A stretch of 64,000 nucleotides of DNA, taken from the NCBI GenBank assembly GCA_001701225.1, contig DAAQ01000010.1, forward strand, positions 62,001 to 126,000, read 5' to 3'. Made by a program: the position numbers and the translations under genes. Within the stretch, counting starts at the first letter, position 1, and the number at the start of each line of letters is the position of its first letter. Below the pieces are notes generated by a model that was not told where the DNA came from, ran no database searches, and was given only the letters and a program-made list of their open reading frames with translations. Origin of the DNA: Bacteroidales bacterium H5. GTDB lineage: Bacteria; Bacteroidota; Bacteroidia; Bacteroidales; Muribaculaceae. Shown piece after piece: positions 1 through 10,500 of this stretch.

Positions 1-1374
1 CTGTATCAGCGACTTGCCACGCGTGGTGATGAGGATGCCGCGTGTGGGGATGCGGGCGAAATAGTTGCCGGTAATCTCTACCTCGGGGGTATATGTGACA
101 TTCTCGACAGCGATATCTTCAATACTATATCCGTCAGGGAGGGCCGGGAGACTACGGTCGAGGTGCAGCTCGAAATCATAGTCATTGATGCGGCTCACCC
201 CGGTGAGACGGGCTTCGGAGAGGCAATTGAGTGTATGTCGGTCAACAATCTCAACCTTATCTCCCTTGTAGAAGGGCTGGAATCCGTATGTCTGCCCGTG
301 CATGAACCTTACGGTGAGGCGGTCGGGGGCTTCGGAGGCCACGCCACGCAGATGGGTGCCGTGGATATTGATCGGGTCGTCGTGCGCTCCCTCGAAATAG
401 GAATCGCGTATCACTATCTTGCCTTTGCACCCTGACATCTGCACGAAATCGGCGAATCCGGCATCGGTACGGCCCGAGCCGTAGCGGGGGCGGCAGCGGA
501 TATTGTCGTAGGTGAGGTTGTCGGAAAACTGGCCCACAAGGCCGAAATTGCCGAGGAAATTGAACTCGACATTCTCAATCCTGACATCGCGGCTGCAGTT
601 GATGAAGGCGCACGCCTCGTTGCGTATGCCGTGTCGGAGCTGGTAGATTTCTCCGGCATGAACTGCAGGGGCATTCTTATAGCCGAACTGAACGACCCGT
701 CCGCCAAGACTGCGTGCCCAACGGCGTCCCTGAAGGGGTGACTCGCAGCGCAGCGTGACGTTCTGTTCGGGATAGAACACCTGCGCGAACTCGGGATAGG
801 TGGTGGCGTGGGCTCCGTCGGCAAACCGCCACCCTTCGCCTTTGAAGCTGAATTCTCCGGCCTCGGTTATCTCGAACTGAGAGGGTGGTGTGATCTCGAT
901 GGTCATGGTGGTGCGGTCCACAGACAGGACCTTGAACTCAGGCACCGAGGGGTCGGCGGATGTAAGTGTAAAGTTCTTCAGCGTCACGTTGGTGCAGCTG
1001 TCTATGACAATCGGGGTCATCTCGCCGTGTGTGACGAGCCATGCGCCATTGCCGTCGAGCGTCACGTTCTTCATTCCCTTCAACCATATGCCGATATGCT
1101 TTGTCTGGTCGGGATTCTCCTCGGCCGATGCGGTGTTGGAGATATGATAGAGATGTCTTGACGACTGTTCGCGGCTGATGTCATAGTTGCCGGGCGCGAG
1201 ACGGAGGGTGACAGGTTTACCGTTGTGGCCAGCTGCCTTCGCTATGGCTTCGCGCAAGGTCGCGGTCGCATCACCACTGCATGGCCCGACATCAATCACA
1301 GTCTCTGCCGAGGCAACACGGATGGCTGCCAAGCCAACCATAGCAATTGCGAAAGGCCTGATTCCGTATTTCAT
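1..1374 (-). CDS. GH110 alpha-1,3-galactosidase, partial (C-terminus beyond left edge)
   Basis: This frame stays open from an ATG at 1372-1374 to the window edge, giving 458 codons. I translated it by hand. It begins with a signal peptide ending near VASA and then a right-handed beta-helix-like protein. The opening 'YDISREQSSRHLYHISNT' stretch, the later 'GIWLKGMKNVTLDGNGA' and the 'GAHDDPINIHGTHL' motif match my memory of GH110, which removes terminal alpha-1,3-galactose from blood group B and linear alpha-Gal structures by inversion. The Asp pair at residues 332-333 sits where the family has its catalytic aspartates. About 130-150 residues are probably missing. Its ATG overlaps the upstream gene's stop as ATGA, so the two are translationally coupled. 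It is the last visible gene of the minus-strand glycosidase operon. The subfamily (branched B antigen versus linear alpha-Gal) cannot be told from the sequence. Confidence 0.85.
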   Translation of the reverse strand, partial: MKYGIRPFAIAMVGLAAIRVASAETVIDVGPCSGDATATLREAIAKAAGHNGKPVTLRLAPGNYDISREQSSRHLYHISNTASAEENPDQTKHIGIWLKGMKNVTLDGNGAWLVTHGEMTPIVIDSCTNVTLKNFTLTSADPSVPEFKVLSVDRTTMTIEITPPSQFEITEAGEFSFKGEGWRFADGAHATTYPEFAQVFYPEQNVTLRCESPLQGRRWARSLGGRVVQFGYKNAPAVHAGEIYQLRHGIRNEACAFINCSRDVRIENVEFNFLGNFGLVGQFSDNLTYDNIRCRPRYGSGRTDAGFADFVQMSGCKGKIVIRDSYFEGAHDDPINIHGTHLRGVASEAPDRLTVRFMHGQTYGFQPFYKGDKVEIVDRHTLNCLSEARLTGVSRINDYDFELHLDRSLPALPDGYSIEDIAVENVTYTPEVEITGNYFARIPTRGILITTRGKSLIQ

Positions 1375-3356
1375 AGCCTGATGTTTAAGCTCTTGCCATC
1401 CTTGATTTTCCTGTCTGCGACGACACGGCCCTCAGAGGTGACCTTGACATGGATGTCGCCGCTTTTGGCGCGGGCAATCTCGATGTCGAAGTCCGAGCCG
1501 AAAGCCTTGATGCCACGCAGGGCCATGTTGTCCCATTCGGCAGGAAGGCGCGGCGTGAGGTCGAATGTCCTGAATCCGGTAGGGCGTATGCCGAACATGC
1601 CTTCGGTGAAGATACGGGCATAGAGGGCACTCTCTGCCGAGAGGTGACGCTGGTTACCTTCGGGCCATGCCTCGATGGCGTATGGAACATGGTCGCCTGT
1701 GAGTCGTGTGGTCGAGAATGATTTCAGATATGGCATGGCTCGCTCCGTGGCACCTGCGTGGATGACACCGCGCAGGGCATAGAGGGTCGAGCGGTCCCAG
1801 AAGGTCGAGGTGCCGCTTTGGGTGAGAAGTCCGTTGTCGGTCCAGAGCGACGGCGAGAACAGTGCATCGACTGTCGCGTCACACCGGTCGAAGATTCCGA
1901 CCGTAAGGGGGATGCAGATCCATGCTCGCAGCAGGTCGTTGCCTGTATAATAGGCATAGGTGTCATATCCCTCGACAGGCCCGGCGAAATGGCGGTCAAT
2001 GTCGGCGGCAAGTCTTGACGCCTGTTTGCGATAGGCTGCACCCACACGGGCAGGATGGCCGAGCTCGTGTGAGAGGTGCGAGGCCGACATGAGTGCGTCG
2101 TAATAGAGTGATGAGGTGCATAGGTTGGCGTCACCTGCCGGAAAACGGCCCTCGAGCTCGTCGTGGTCTGACATAACCACGCCGTCGGGGCTGAGTTTGC
2201 GTCGGCAGTATTCGAGCGTCCATTCGATGAGGGGCCACAGCTCGCGGGCGATAGCGATGCTGCCTGATGCGAGGGCATAGCGCGAGGCACCGTAGGCTAT
2301 CATCGCGGCGTCGCCACGGTCGCCCGCGCCGTTCCATATATCCATACCCTCGGCCACGATAGAGCTGGGGATGGGATTCCATTCGGGATTCATGAAGCGG
2401 GCGAAATGCCTGAACGAGTTCATGGCCGAGCTGTCGGCGTATGCATAGCCCGTGAACGGGAAGAACGGGTTGGCATATTCGGCCTCGTCGTTGGCCCAGA
2501 TGGCGGCATAATAGGTCTCGCCGCCGGGGCCATGGAGCGGGCCCCCTTTGGTCTCGAATATCGACTCGCAGGCGCGCAGCTTGGAGAATGCGAACATACG
2601 GTTGATGACCGGGTCTGGTGTCTCGAGCACCAGCGAACCTGTCAGAGACTGTACCAGTGCGCGCCGGGCACACTCCTCGGCACCAGCATCGACCGCAGTG
2701 GGTTTCTCACCCTTGCGGAGAGCCCGTGTCACGGCCGAGAACGCTATGGTCTCGCCGGGAGCGAGGCGGCATGTGCGGTCGCCCTGAATCTCTGCCACTA
2801 TGTCGTAGCTGCCGTCGACACCCTTCTCGGCCAGTGTCGTGAGCACCTGGCGCGACGAGGGTATTTCGACATATACGGCATCGTTGCCATAGTTCGACAT
2901 CGTGAAACTCTCGATAAATGCCGGGGCCTCTGTGGAGGTGAAATACGACCTGTGCAGACGCACACCGTCAAATATGTCGCTCTCGGCGGTGAGTATGCCG
3001 TCGAAAGTCACCGACAGCACCTTCTCGCTTATCTGCGAGCCGTTGATATGTATGAGGCTGACAGGATCGAAAGCCGACCGTCGCATCAGCGACCCGTGCG
3101 TGTTGTTGGGAATCGTACGGAATCCGGGCCATACGAGACTCTTGTCGATGCTGAATGTGCCGTCGGGCCTGACACCATAGCGCACCACTGCGGCGATGCG
3201 TTTTCCCGCCATCTCGAGATGGTCGGAGTGCGGGCCGGCCGAGGCCGGAATGTATGTGATGGATTCGGTCAGAGTATCGGGAGACCAGTATGTGGCCGCG
3301 CCGCCCGGGAGTGTGGCAAGGGCGAGGGCGCATGCGACGGTGGCTTTTCTTATCAT
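1371..3356 (-). CDS. Secreted six-hairpin ((alpha/alpha)6) glycosidase-like protein, family unassigned
   Basis: The 661-residue product has a short signal peptide (about residues 1-21), a beta-sandwich-like N-terminal half, and a helical C-terminal half rich in W/Y/D/E motifs of (alpha/alpha)6-barrel glycosidases. Examples are 'GGPLHGPGGETYYAAIWAND', 'IPSSIVAEGMDIWNGAGDRG' and 'SDHDELEGRFPAGDAN'. The Asp/Glu residues in 'WANDEAEY' and 'DELEGRF' are reasonable candidates for catalytic acids, but this is inference. It ends with a small all-beta domain typical of these enzymes. I do not recognise a numbered GH family. It lies between a GH36 and a GH110 alpha-galactosidase gene, 30 nt from the former and overlapping the latter by 4 nt, so a role in the same glycan pathway is likely. 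The substrate is unknown. Confidence 0.7.
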   Translation of the reverse strand: MIRKATVACALALATLPGGAATYWSPDTLTESITYIPASAGPHSDHLEMAGKRIAAVVRYGVRPDGTFSIDKSLVWPGFRTIPNNTHGSLMRRSAFDPVSLIHINGSQISEKVLSVTFDGILTAESDIFDGVRLHRSYFTSTEAPAFIESFTMSNYGNDAVYVEIPSSRQVLTTLAEKGVDGSYDIVAEIQGDRTCRLAPGETIAFSAVTRALRKGEKPTAVDAGAEECARRALVQSLTGSLVLETPDPVINRMFAFSKLRACESIFETKGGPLHGPGGETYYAAIWANDEAEYANPFFPFTGYAYADSSAMNSFRHFARFMNPEWNPIPSSIVAEGMDIWNGAGDRGDAAMIAYGASRYALASGSIAIARELWPLIEWTLEYCRRKLSPDGVVMSDHDELEGRFPAGDANLCTSSLYYDALMSASHLSHELGHPARVGAAYRKQASRLAADIDRHFAGPVEGYDTYAYYTGNDLLRAWICIPLTVGIFDRCDATVDALFSPSLWTDNGLLTQSGTSTFWDRSTLYALRGVIHAGATERAMPYLKSFSTTRLTGDHVPYAIEAWPEGNQRHLSAESALYARIFTEGMFGIRPTGFRTFDLTPRLPAEWDNMALRGIKAFGSDFDIEIARAKSGDIHVKVTSEGRVVADRKIKDGKSLNIRL

Positions 3357-3386
3357 GTCGTGCTGTCGGTTCTCGTGAGGATTGGG

Positions 3387-5546
3387 TCAGATTTTCTTGA
3401 TGCTGAATACGCGGCTGTTGAGGCGGTTGAGGGTGAAGAGGGGGAGGCCTACGGTCATGAGGTACTCGCCCGAGTACTCGCCCACGGTATGGTCGTTGCC
3501 GTCGGTGCGGTCGGTCTCGGTGATCCTGTAGCGGGCCGAGGGGTTGAGTCCTGCCAGCTTCACGTTGGCCTCGGACTTGAAGATCGACTGCTTGTAGCGG
3601 GGATAGAGGTCGAACGTGAAGAGCACGGCGTCGCCGTCGTTCTTGCCCACATACATGGTGGCGGCGTGCTCACCCTCGTAGGGCGATACGAGGCGATACT
3701 GGTCACCCTCGAGTATGACGGGCTTGAAGGAGTTGTAGTTGCGTATGGCGCGCTTGCAGTATTCGACCTCGTCGCCGGACATGTCATCGAGCTTGATGTC
3801 GAATCCGAGCTTGCCCATCATGGCAACGTTGGTGCGGAACTTGACGGGGGTCGAGCGGTTCCATGTGGTGACATGGGCGCAGAGTGTCTTGGCGGGGAAT
3901 ACCTGCGAGAAGCCCCACTGGATATACAGGCGCTCGATGGGGTCGGTATTGTCGCTGGGCCAGAACTCGGTGAAATATTTCAGCCCCTCGTAGTCCGAGC
4001 GGCCACCGCCACCCGAGCACATCATCATCATCAGGTCGGGATATTTGGCCTGTATGCGGTCGAGCACGTTATAAAGGCCCTTCACATAGTCGACATAGAG
4101 GTGTGTCTGGTTCATCTTCTCGTAGTTGGAGTAGATGTTGGTGATGGGCGAGTTGCAGTCCCACTTGAAGAAGGCGATGTCGGGATATTTGGTCATGAGG
4201 TTGTCGACGATACCATATACATAGTCCTGTACCTTGGGATTGCTGAGGTCGAGGACGAGCTGGTTGCGGAAATAGTACTCGTCGCGGTTGGGCAGTGTGA
4301 TGACCCAGTCCTTGTGCTGCTCGTAGAGCTCGCTTTTGGGGTTGACCATCTCGGGCTCGATCCAGAGTCCGAACTTGACACCGTTCTCCTTGGCGGCTTT
4401 GGTGAGGGCGCCTATGCCGTTGGGGAGCTTGTCTTTTGTCTCCTCCCAGTCGCCGAGGCCCTGTGTGTCGCTGTGGCGGGGATATTTGTTGGCAAACCAT
4501 CCGTCGTCGAGCAGGAACATGTCGACGCCGAGTTCCTTGGCCTCGCCGATGAGCTTCTTGAGCTTCTCCTCGTCAAAGTCAAAGTATGTGGCCTCCCAGT
4601 TGTTGAGCAGGGTCATGCGGGTGTCGTTCCCCTTGTGGAGCTGGTGGTCACGTGCCCAGTCGTGGAAATTGCGGCTCGCCTTGCCACGCCCCTCGTCAGA
4701 GAGTGTGAAGATGAACTCGGGGGTGGTGAAGGTCTCACCCTTCTGCAGGGTACGTTTCGAGGCGTAGGGATTGATGCCCGAGATGATGCGGAGCTCACCC
4801 TTGTGGTCGACCTCGAAGGTGAAACGCCAGTTGCCGGTCCAGCCGAGGGTGCCGACGAGGATGTCGCCCGAGTTCTCGGAGGCCGGGGCGTCGAGTCCGA
4901 GCTGGAAGAATGGTGAGCAGAACATATTTGCCCTTGCGCCGAGCTTGGTGTCGAGCTGCTTGCGGCCATATTCGAGCTTGGTCTCCGAGGCGTTGGCCTC
5001 CGATGCCCAGTCGCCGTTGAATTGTGTGAGATAGTAGTCGCCGTTGTTGAAGTGCAGCATCGACGAGGCATATTTCTCAACCTCGATGGGCTTGTTCTCG
5101 CGGTTGGTTATCTCGGTGTGGGTCTTGATGATGTCATGTTCGGGATAGACGGTGTAGAAGAGCTTGACCTCGTCCTTGTAGACCGGGTCGACAAGGGTTA
5201 TCACGGTCTGCTCGGCGCCGTCGGCCAGACGGTTTGTCTCATGGCCGGTATAGTTGAGCAGGGTCGAGGGGTTGCCGTCGGGATGGTTGATGTGGAGCGC
5301 GGGCTCGTAGTAGTCCTCCATGCCGTGGGTTATGACGGCCTCAGGCCCATCGGGTATCTGCGAGTAGTCGGCACGGTTCTTGAGTTTCTTGCCGAAATAG
5401 CGCTGGTATAGGCGGTTGTTGTCGGCTACGTCATAGACCAGTGCGTTGCTGTCGGTCTCGATGACTATGAGGTTTTCGGCCAGGCCGATGGCGGGGCTCA
5501 GCAGCATTGCAGCCGCGAGGGTGATGAAAGATCGGTTTGTTATCAT
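3387..5546 (-). CDS. GH36 alpha-galactosidase (melibiase)
   Basis: The enzyme releases terminal alpha-linked galactose with retention. The mature protein has the GH36 layout: an N-terminal beta-supersandwich (about residues 25-290), a central (beta/alpha)8 barrel, and a small C-terminal beta domain. The nucleophile motif 'FFKWDCN' puts Asp at residue 463 and the acid/base motif 'PSDNTD' puts Asp at 532. The 69-residue spacing is close to that in characterised GH36 enzymes. 'LLDDGWF' and 'WIEPEMVN' are also family motifs. A longer reading from 5585 exists, but the ATG at 5544-5546 directly precedes a standard signal peptide (ITNRSFITLAAAMLL) and leaves a 22-nt gap to the upstream gene instead of an overlap, so I chose it. 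Periplasmic or surface location is likely. Confidence 0.93.
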   Translation of the reverse strand: MITNRSFITLAAAMLLSPAIGLAENLIVIETDSNALVYDVADNNRLYQRYFGKKLKNRADYSQIPDGPEAVITHGMEDYYEPALHINHPDGNPSTLLNYTGHETNRLADGAEQTVITLVDPVYKDEVKLFYTVYPEHDIIKTHTEITNRENKPIEVEKYASSMLHFNNGDYYLTQFNGDWASEANASETKLEYGRKQLDTKLGARANMFCSPFFQLGLDAPASENSGDILVGTLGWTGNWRFTFEVDHKGELRIISGINPYASKRTLQKGETFTTPEFIFTLSDEGRGKASRNFHDWARDHQLHKGNDTRMTLLNNWEATYFDFDEEKLKKLIGEAKELGVDMFLLDDGWFANKYPRHSDTQGLGDWEETKDKLPNGIGALTKAAKENGVKFGLWIEPEMVNPKSELYEQHKDWVITLPNRDEYYFRNQLVLDLSNPKVQDYVYGIVDNLMTKYPDIAFFKWDCNSPITNIYSNYEKMNQTHLYVDYVKGLYNVLDRIQAKYPDLMMMMCSGGGGRSDYEGLKYFTEFWPSDNTDPIERLYIQWGFSQVFPAKTLCAHVTTWNRSTPVKFRTNVAMMGKLGFDIKLDDMSGDEVEYCKRAIRNYNSFKPVILEGDQYRLVSPYEGEHAATMYVGKNDGDAVLFTFDLYPRYKQSIFKSEANVKLAGLNPSARYRITETDRTDGNDHTVGEYSGEYLMTVGLPLFTLNRLNSRVFSIKKI

Positions 5547-5568
5547 GGCTGTGAATTGATGTGTCTGT

Positions 5569-7491
5569 TTATCTGTCATTTGCAAACGGAGCTACGGGGA
5601 GTCCTGTGGTGCCGCGCAGGTTGCCTCCGGGGAAATCCGCCCAGTCGTAGCGCACGGTCACCGGGGCCTTGACACCGGGTGCCGAGAGGCGCAGGCGGTT
5701 GTCACCCTCGCGCACGGGGGTGGCGGTGGTGAAGCGTCCGTCCTTCCCGGCTATTATGAAGCCTGTGATGGCCGATGTCGGAGTGCAGACGGGGCCGTCG
5801 AACGTCAGGAGCATCGAGTTACCTTCGGTCTTGGCTGAAACGCAGCGCGGAGCCGCATAAGGCTCGTCGTTGCCGTAGTCACGTCCGAGGGCTATGAGCG
5901 CGAGGCGGTGGGCGACATCCTGCTTGTCTTTGGGATGTATGTCGGCGGGGTTGCCGAGGTCTATGGCTACGGCCATAGCCGTGTTGTCGAGCTCAAGTGC
6001 CTTGGCCTGGGCATTGCGCAGGGCTGCCCACTCCGAGTCGGGCTGTACGGCCTGTGGCTTGAGGAATCCGGCGAGCTGCACGAAATAGAAGGGCATATCC
6101 TTGCCCCACAGCTCGCGCCAGTCGTTGATGAGGGCCTTGAACAGAGGTTCATACTGTCTGTCGCGGCCCACATTGGCGCATCCCTGATACCACAGCACAC
6201 CCTTGACGGGCATACCGGCGAGCGGGGAAATCATGGCGTTGTAGAGTACCGAGGGATAGCTCGAGCCCTGGGGAGCCACCGGCTTGGGAGGAAGCTGCGA
6301 GAAATCAGTGTCGACCAGATAGCTCCATGACCCTGAGAGAGGTATGGCGTTTCCCTCGCATACCGCCTCGGCTGTGCCGGGGGCTATGCCACCTTCGCCG
6401 CCGAAATCGCTGACGCGGATGGTGATGACATTCTCTCCGGCCTTGACTGCCGGGCCGGGCACTGTATATGAGCGCGGGGTATCATATCCCGAACCCTCGC
6501 CGACTTTGACACCGTTGAAATAGGTGATGTCCTCGTCGTCGATGGCGCGGAAATTGAGTGTCAGCGGCTTTCCGGCCATCCCTTCGGGGATGTCAATGCT
6601 CTTCTGCAACCACACGATGCCGTCGAAGCCGGGCAGATCGGACATCTCCCAGTATCCGGGAGCCTGCATCTGTCTCCACCCCTCGCCCGACTGGATGACA
6701 CCCTTGTCGAAATCGGCTTTTGGCGACGATGCGAGTGCCAGCCAGCTGTTGAACTTGCGGGTGTATATCTCGTTGAGCCTTGTGGCATCATATCCGGCCT
6801 CCTTGAGGTCGGCAAGCTCGGACTCGAATCCGGGCACGGCACCGAGGGCCTTGGCCGAGGTCCATGCCTCGGCGGGGGTGCCACCCCATGTGGCATCGAT
6901 GACACCAACGGGGACTCCGAGACGCCCGGAGAGCTCGCGGGCAAAGAAATAGGCTATCGCCGAGAAATCGGCCATGCTCGCCGACGAGCATATCTGCCAT
7001 CCCCCTCCGTTGACCTCGACATTCTCGCGGGGTGAGAAGGCTGTGGCTTTCCTCACCTGCAGCAGACGGATGTCGGGATGATATGCGGTGGCCACCTCGC
7101 GGTCATAGTCCATCACCGTGGTCCATCCCTGTACCGGGTACTCCATGTTCGACTGTCCCGAGCAGAGCCACACCTCGCCCGAGAGGATATTCTCGACGGT
7201 GATGTCGCCGTCGCTGTCGCCGACGGTCATCGACCAGGGGCCTCCGGCGGCCGGCGTGGCTATGGCTACGGTGAAGCGTCCGTCTTTTCCGGCCTTGGTC
7301 ACCGTGGGGCGTGCGGCCCAGCCCGGAGTCACTGTGACTTTTGAGCCCGGTGTGGCCATTCCGTTGATTTTCAGGGTGCTGTTCTGCTGCACTATCATGT
7401 TGTCGGTGACATGAGCGGGCAAGGTCACCCCGGCCTCTGCCGCACCCGCCGTGAGCGCGAGTGCGAGCAGAAGAGTATTTCTTGCTGTCAT
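5569..7491 (-). CDS. Sialate O-acetylesterase-type SGNH carbohydrate esterase
   Basis: The 640-residue product has a signal peptide (residues 1-20) and the block I signature 'LCSGQSNMEYP', with the nucleophile Ser at residue 114. The later 'GGTPAEAW' and 'VLWYQG' blocks and the C-terminal 'DIHP' Asp-His pair complete the SGNH triad. A jelly-roll insert with 'DDEDITYFNGVKVG' lies between the SGNH blocks, as in 9-O-acetylesterases of Bacteroidetes. The family removes acetyl groups from sialic acid or from other sugars and so opens decorated glycans to exo-glycosidases. No sialidase is present nearby, so the true substrate may be another acetylated sugar. The gene sits 19 nt after the regulator gene and 22 nt before the GH36 gene in the operon. 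Confidence 0.88.
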   Translation of the reverse strand: MTARNTLLLALALTAGAAEAGVTLPAHVTDNMIVQQNSTLKINGMATPGSKVTVTPGWAARPTVTKAGKDGRFTVAIATPAAGGPWSMTVGDSDGDITVENILSGEVWLCSGQSNMEYPVQGWTTVMDYDREVATAYHPDIRLLQVRKATAFSPRENVEVNGGGWQICSSASMADFSAIAYFFARELSGRLGVPVGVIDATWGGTPAEAWTSAKALGAVPGFESELADLKEAGYDATRLNEIYTRKFNSWLALASSPKADFDKGVIQSGEGWRQMQAPGYWEMSDLPGFDGIVWLQKSIDIPEGMAGKPLTLNFRAIDDEDITYFNGVKVGEGSGYDTPRSYTVPGPAVKAGENVITIRVSDFGGEGGIAPGTAEAVCEGNAIPLSGSWSYLVDTDFSQLPPKPVAPQGSSYPSVLYNAMISPLAGMPVKGVLWYQGCANVGRDRQYEPLFKALINDWRELWGKDMPFYFVQLAGFLKPQAVQPDSEWAALRNAQAKALELDNTAMAVAIDLGNPADIHPKDKQDVAHRLALIALGRDYGNDEPYAAPRCVSAKTEGNSMLLTFDGPVCTPTSAITGFIIAGKDGRFTTATPVREGDNRLRLSAPGVKAPVTVRYDWADFPGGNLRGTTGLPVAPFANDR

Positions 7492-7510
7492 CTTGGTTAT
7501 TTTGTTTGGT

Positions 7511-10500
7511 TCAGATTCCGGTTGTTATCTCGGTGCTGTCTACGGGTTTTTCGGGTCTGGCCTTCTCCTGACACTGTTTCTCGAACGCCTTGGGCGTGAT
7601 TCCGAATTGCTTGAAGAACAGACGCGTGAAATATGACTGTGAGTTGATGCCGACCATATAGCAGATGTCGCCCATGCGGTACTTGCCCTCCTGGATGAGC
7701 TCGGCGGCCTTCTTGAGGCGCACGATGCGTATCAGCTCGACCGGCGAGAGGTTGAACAGGGTCTTTATCTTGCGCAACAGGCTGCTCCGGCTCATGCAGA
7801 AGATGTCGGCCATGCTCTCGACATTGAAATTCTCGTTGGCAATGTTGTCGTTGATGAGGCTGACCACCTTGTTCATGAACTCCTCGTCACCCTTATTCAT
7901 CTTCATGTTGTCGACGGTGAAGAAGGGCTTGTTGAGGAATGCCTTGCGCTCGTGGCGGCGGTTGTCGAGCAGCGACTTGATCTGCTGGCGGAAATATTTG
8001 ATTGAGAACGGTTTCTCGATATACGACTCGCCTCCGCACTCGAGTGCGCGGACCTTGCTCTCGAGGTCGTTCTTGGCCGTGAGGAATACCACTGGAATCG
8101 GCGACAGGTTGGGGTCGGCCTTGATGGCCTTGCACAGCTCGTATCCGTCCATGACCGGCATCATTATGTCGGTAACTATGATGTCGAAGCTGTGCTCGCG
8201 CATCTTGGCCAGGGCCTCCTCGCCGTTGCAGGCGGTCTCGACCACAAAGTTCTTGCTGAGCTGGTCGTACAGGAACTCGCGCATCTCGTCGTTGTCGTCG
8301 ACAAACAGCAGCGAATAGCTCGAGTTGTTCGACATGACGGGCGAGTCCTCTTCCATCACATACTCGGCCATGACAGGACTGGCGTCCATGACGGGCTCGT
8401 CGATGTCTACCTTGAGGGGGAGTGTGAGCCTGAATGTGTTGGAATTGGGTTCATTGTCGTCGACAAGCTCGATGGTGCCTCCATGCAGGTGGGCGAGCGT
8501 GCGGCACAGGGGGAGGCCGATGCCCACACCGCCGTTGTCGGTCTTGTTTGACGCCTGATAGAAAGGCTCGAAAATCCTGTAACGGTTCTCGCCTGAAATC
8601 TTCTCGCCGTCGCTCCTGACAGTGACTGCGAAATTCTCGTCATCGGCCTCGAGCGAGATCTCGATGCTGTGGTCCGAGTATTTCATGGCGTTGTTGAAGA
8701 GGTTGCTGAGAATCTTCGTCACGGCATCCTTGTCGACCTTGGCGAGCACCTGACGGTCGGGCAGCTTGCACGACAGCTCCTTGCTGCGTGTCGAGATTGT
8801 CATCTCGAACCGGTCCACGATGTCCTGGATGAGCGTGTTGATGTCGGCTGTCTCGAACTTGAGGGCATGTGTCTCAGAGTCCATCTTCTGGAAATCGAGC
8901 ATCTGGCCCGTGAGGTCGAGCAGACGTGACGTGTTCTGGCGTATCACCTTGAGATAGCGCTCGATACGGTTGTCCTTGACTCCTATCTCCTCGATTGCCT
9001 CGAGAGGTGTGCCGATGAGGGTTAGGGGAGTGCGTATCTCGTGGGCTATCTCGGTGAAGAACTGCATCTTCTTCTTGTATAGCTCTTTCTCCTTCTCGAT
9101 GGTGAACATCTCTTCCTTCTCGGACAGCTTGCGCATCTGGCGGCGGCGGTAGACTATCCAGCAGAATGCACCGAAGGCCACTATGAAGAGGATGTAGATG
9201 ATGTTGGCCCACCATGACTGATACCAGGGGGCACGCACGGTGATGTGGAGCGACCTGGGCTCCGACTCGTCACCGGCACGCTTCACCTGCAGGGTATAGT
9301 GGCCCGGGGTGATTCCGGCAAACGAGAGATTTGAGGGGTCTGTCACCAATGCCCAGTCATCGTTGACGGGGAGGAGCCGGTACAGGATGCGCTCGTTGCC
9401 GTGGGCAGTGTAGTGCGGCGACCCTATGCTGACAGAGAAATTACCGGCGTCCGGGTCGAGAGATATGCGGTCTGAGTACAGGATGCTCTCGGTGAGTCCG
9501 TTGGTCGAGGGAGTAGTGCCGATCGAGGTACCTGTCAGCCTGAAATCGGTGAAGAACAGGGGGACGGTGTCGCCGGCACTGTCGTCGGCCTCGGGATTGA
9601 ACACCAGCAGCCCGTCGATGCCACCCATATAGAATCGTCCGTCGGAGCCTTTGGTGGCCGCATTGTAGTTGAACTGGTTATTGCCTTTCGAGAATATCTT
9701 GACCTCGCCGGTCTCGGGATTGAACTTGACAAGTCCGCGGTTGGTGCCGAACCACAGGAATCCGTGAGTGTCTTCGAGCACGTCATACACGGTGTCGTCG
9801 GGAAAACCGCTCTCAGTGCCATACGACACAAACGAGTCTGTCTCGGGCACGTAGAGTGCCAGTCCTCCGCGGTCGGTCGAGAACCAGAGGCGTCCCTTGC
9901 TGTCCTCGGTCACCGAGCTGATCGAGTTTGAGCGCAGACCGTTGGTATGCCCCTCGTCGTATCCATAGTGGCGGTATGTCCCGGTGATGGGATTGTACGA
10001 CCATACACCCTCGCCCATCGAGGCTATCCATATTGTGCCGGACGATGCCTGTATCATGTCGTGCATCCAGCCGTAGCCCACATCCTCGATGAGGGTGAAG
10101 CTATCCTGGTCGCGGTCACGGCGGTAGAGGCCCCACGAGGCGCCTATCCACAGGTTTCCGGCGTTGTCGCGGAGTATGCTGTAGATGTCGTTGAGAGCCT
10201 GGGGCAGGTTCATGCCGAGTGTGCCAACCTGACGGCCCCCCTGCATCACGACACATCCGCCGCGCACGAATCCGGCATACACCTTGTCGTCGATGGCCTT
10301 GAGACAGAGGGTTATCTTGTTGTCGGGCGAGGTAGAGGGGAGACGCGTGACATCTCCTGTGGCGGGGTCGAGTATGTTGAGTCCGGCTTCCTCGGTGCCT
10401 ACCCATATCTTGCCTTCAGAGTCGGTGGCGACTCCGCGTATATGATTGCTGGTGAGGCCGCGGCGTGTGATGTCGGCGCCGTATTTCTCGAATATCAGCC

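Noticed and set aside
2406..4916. An 836-codon open frame on the plus strand.
   Set aside because: It lies antisense across the six-hairpin and GH36 genes, has no signal, domain or promoter, and arises from the GC-rich codon pattern of the real genes.
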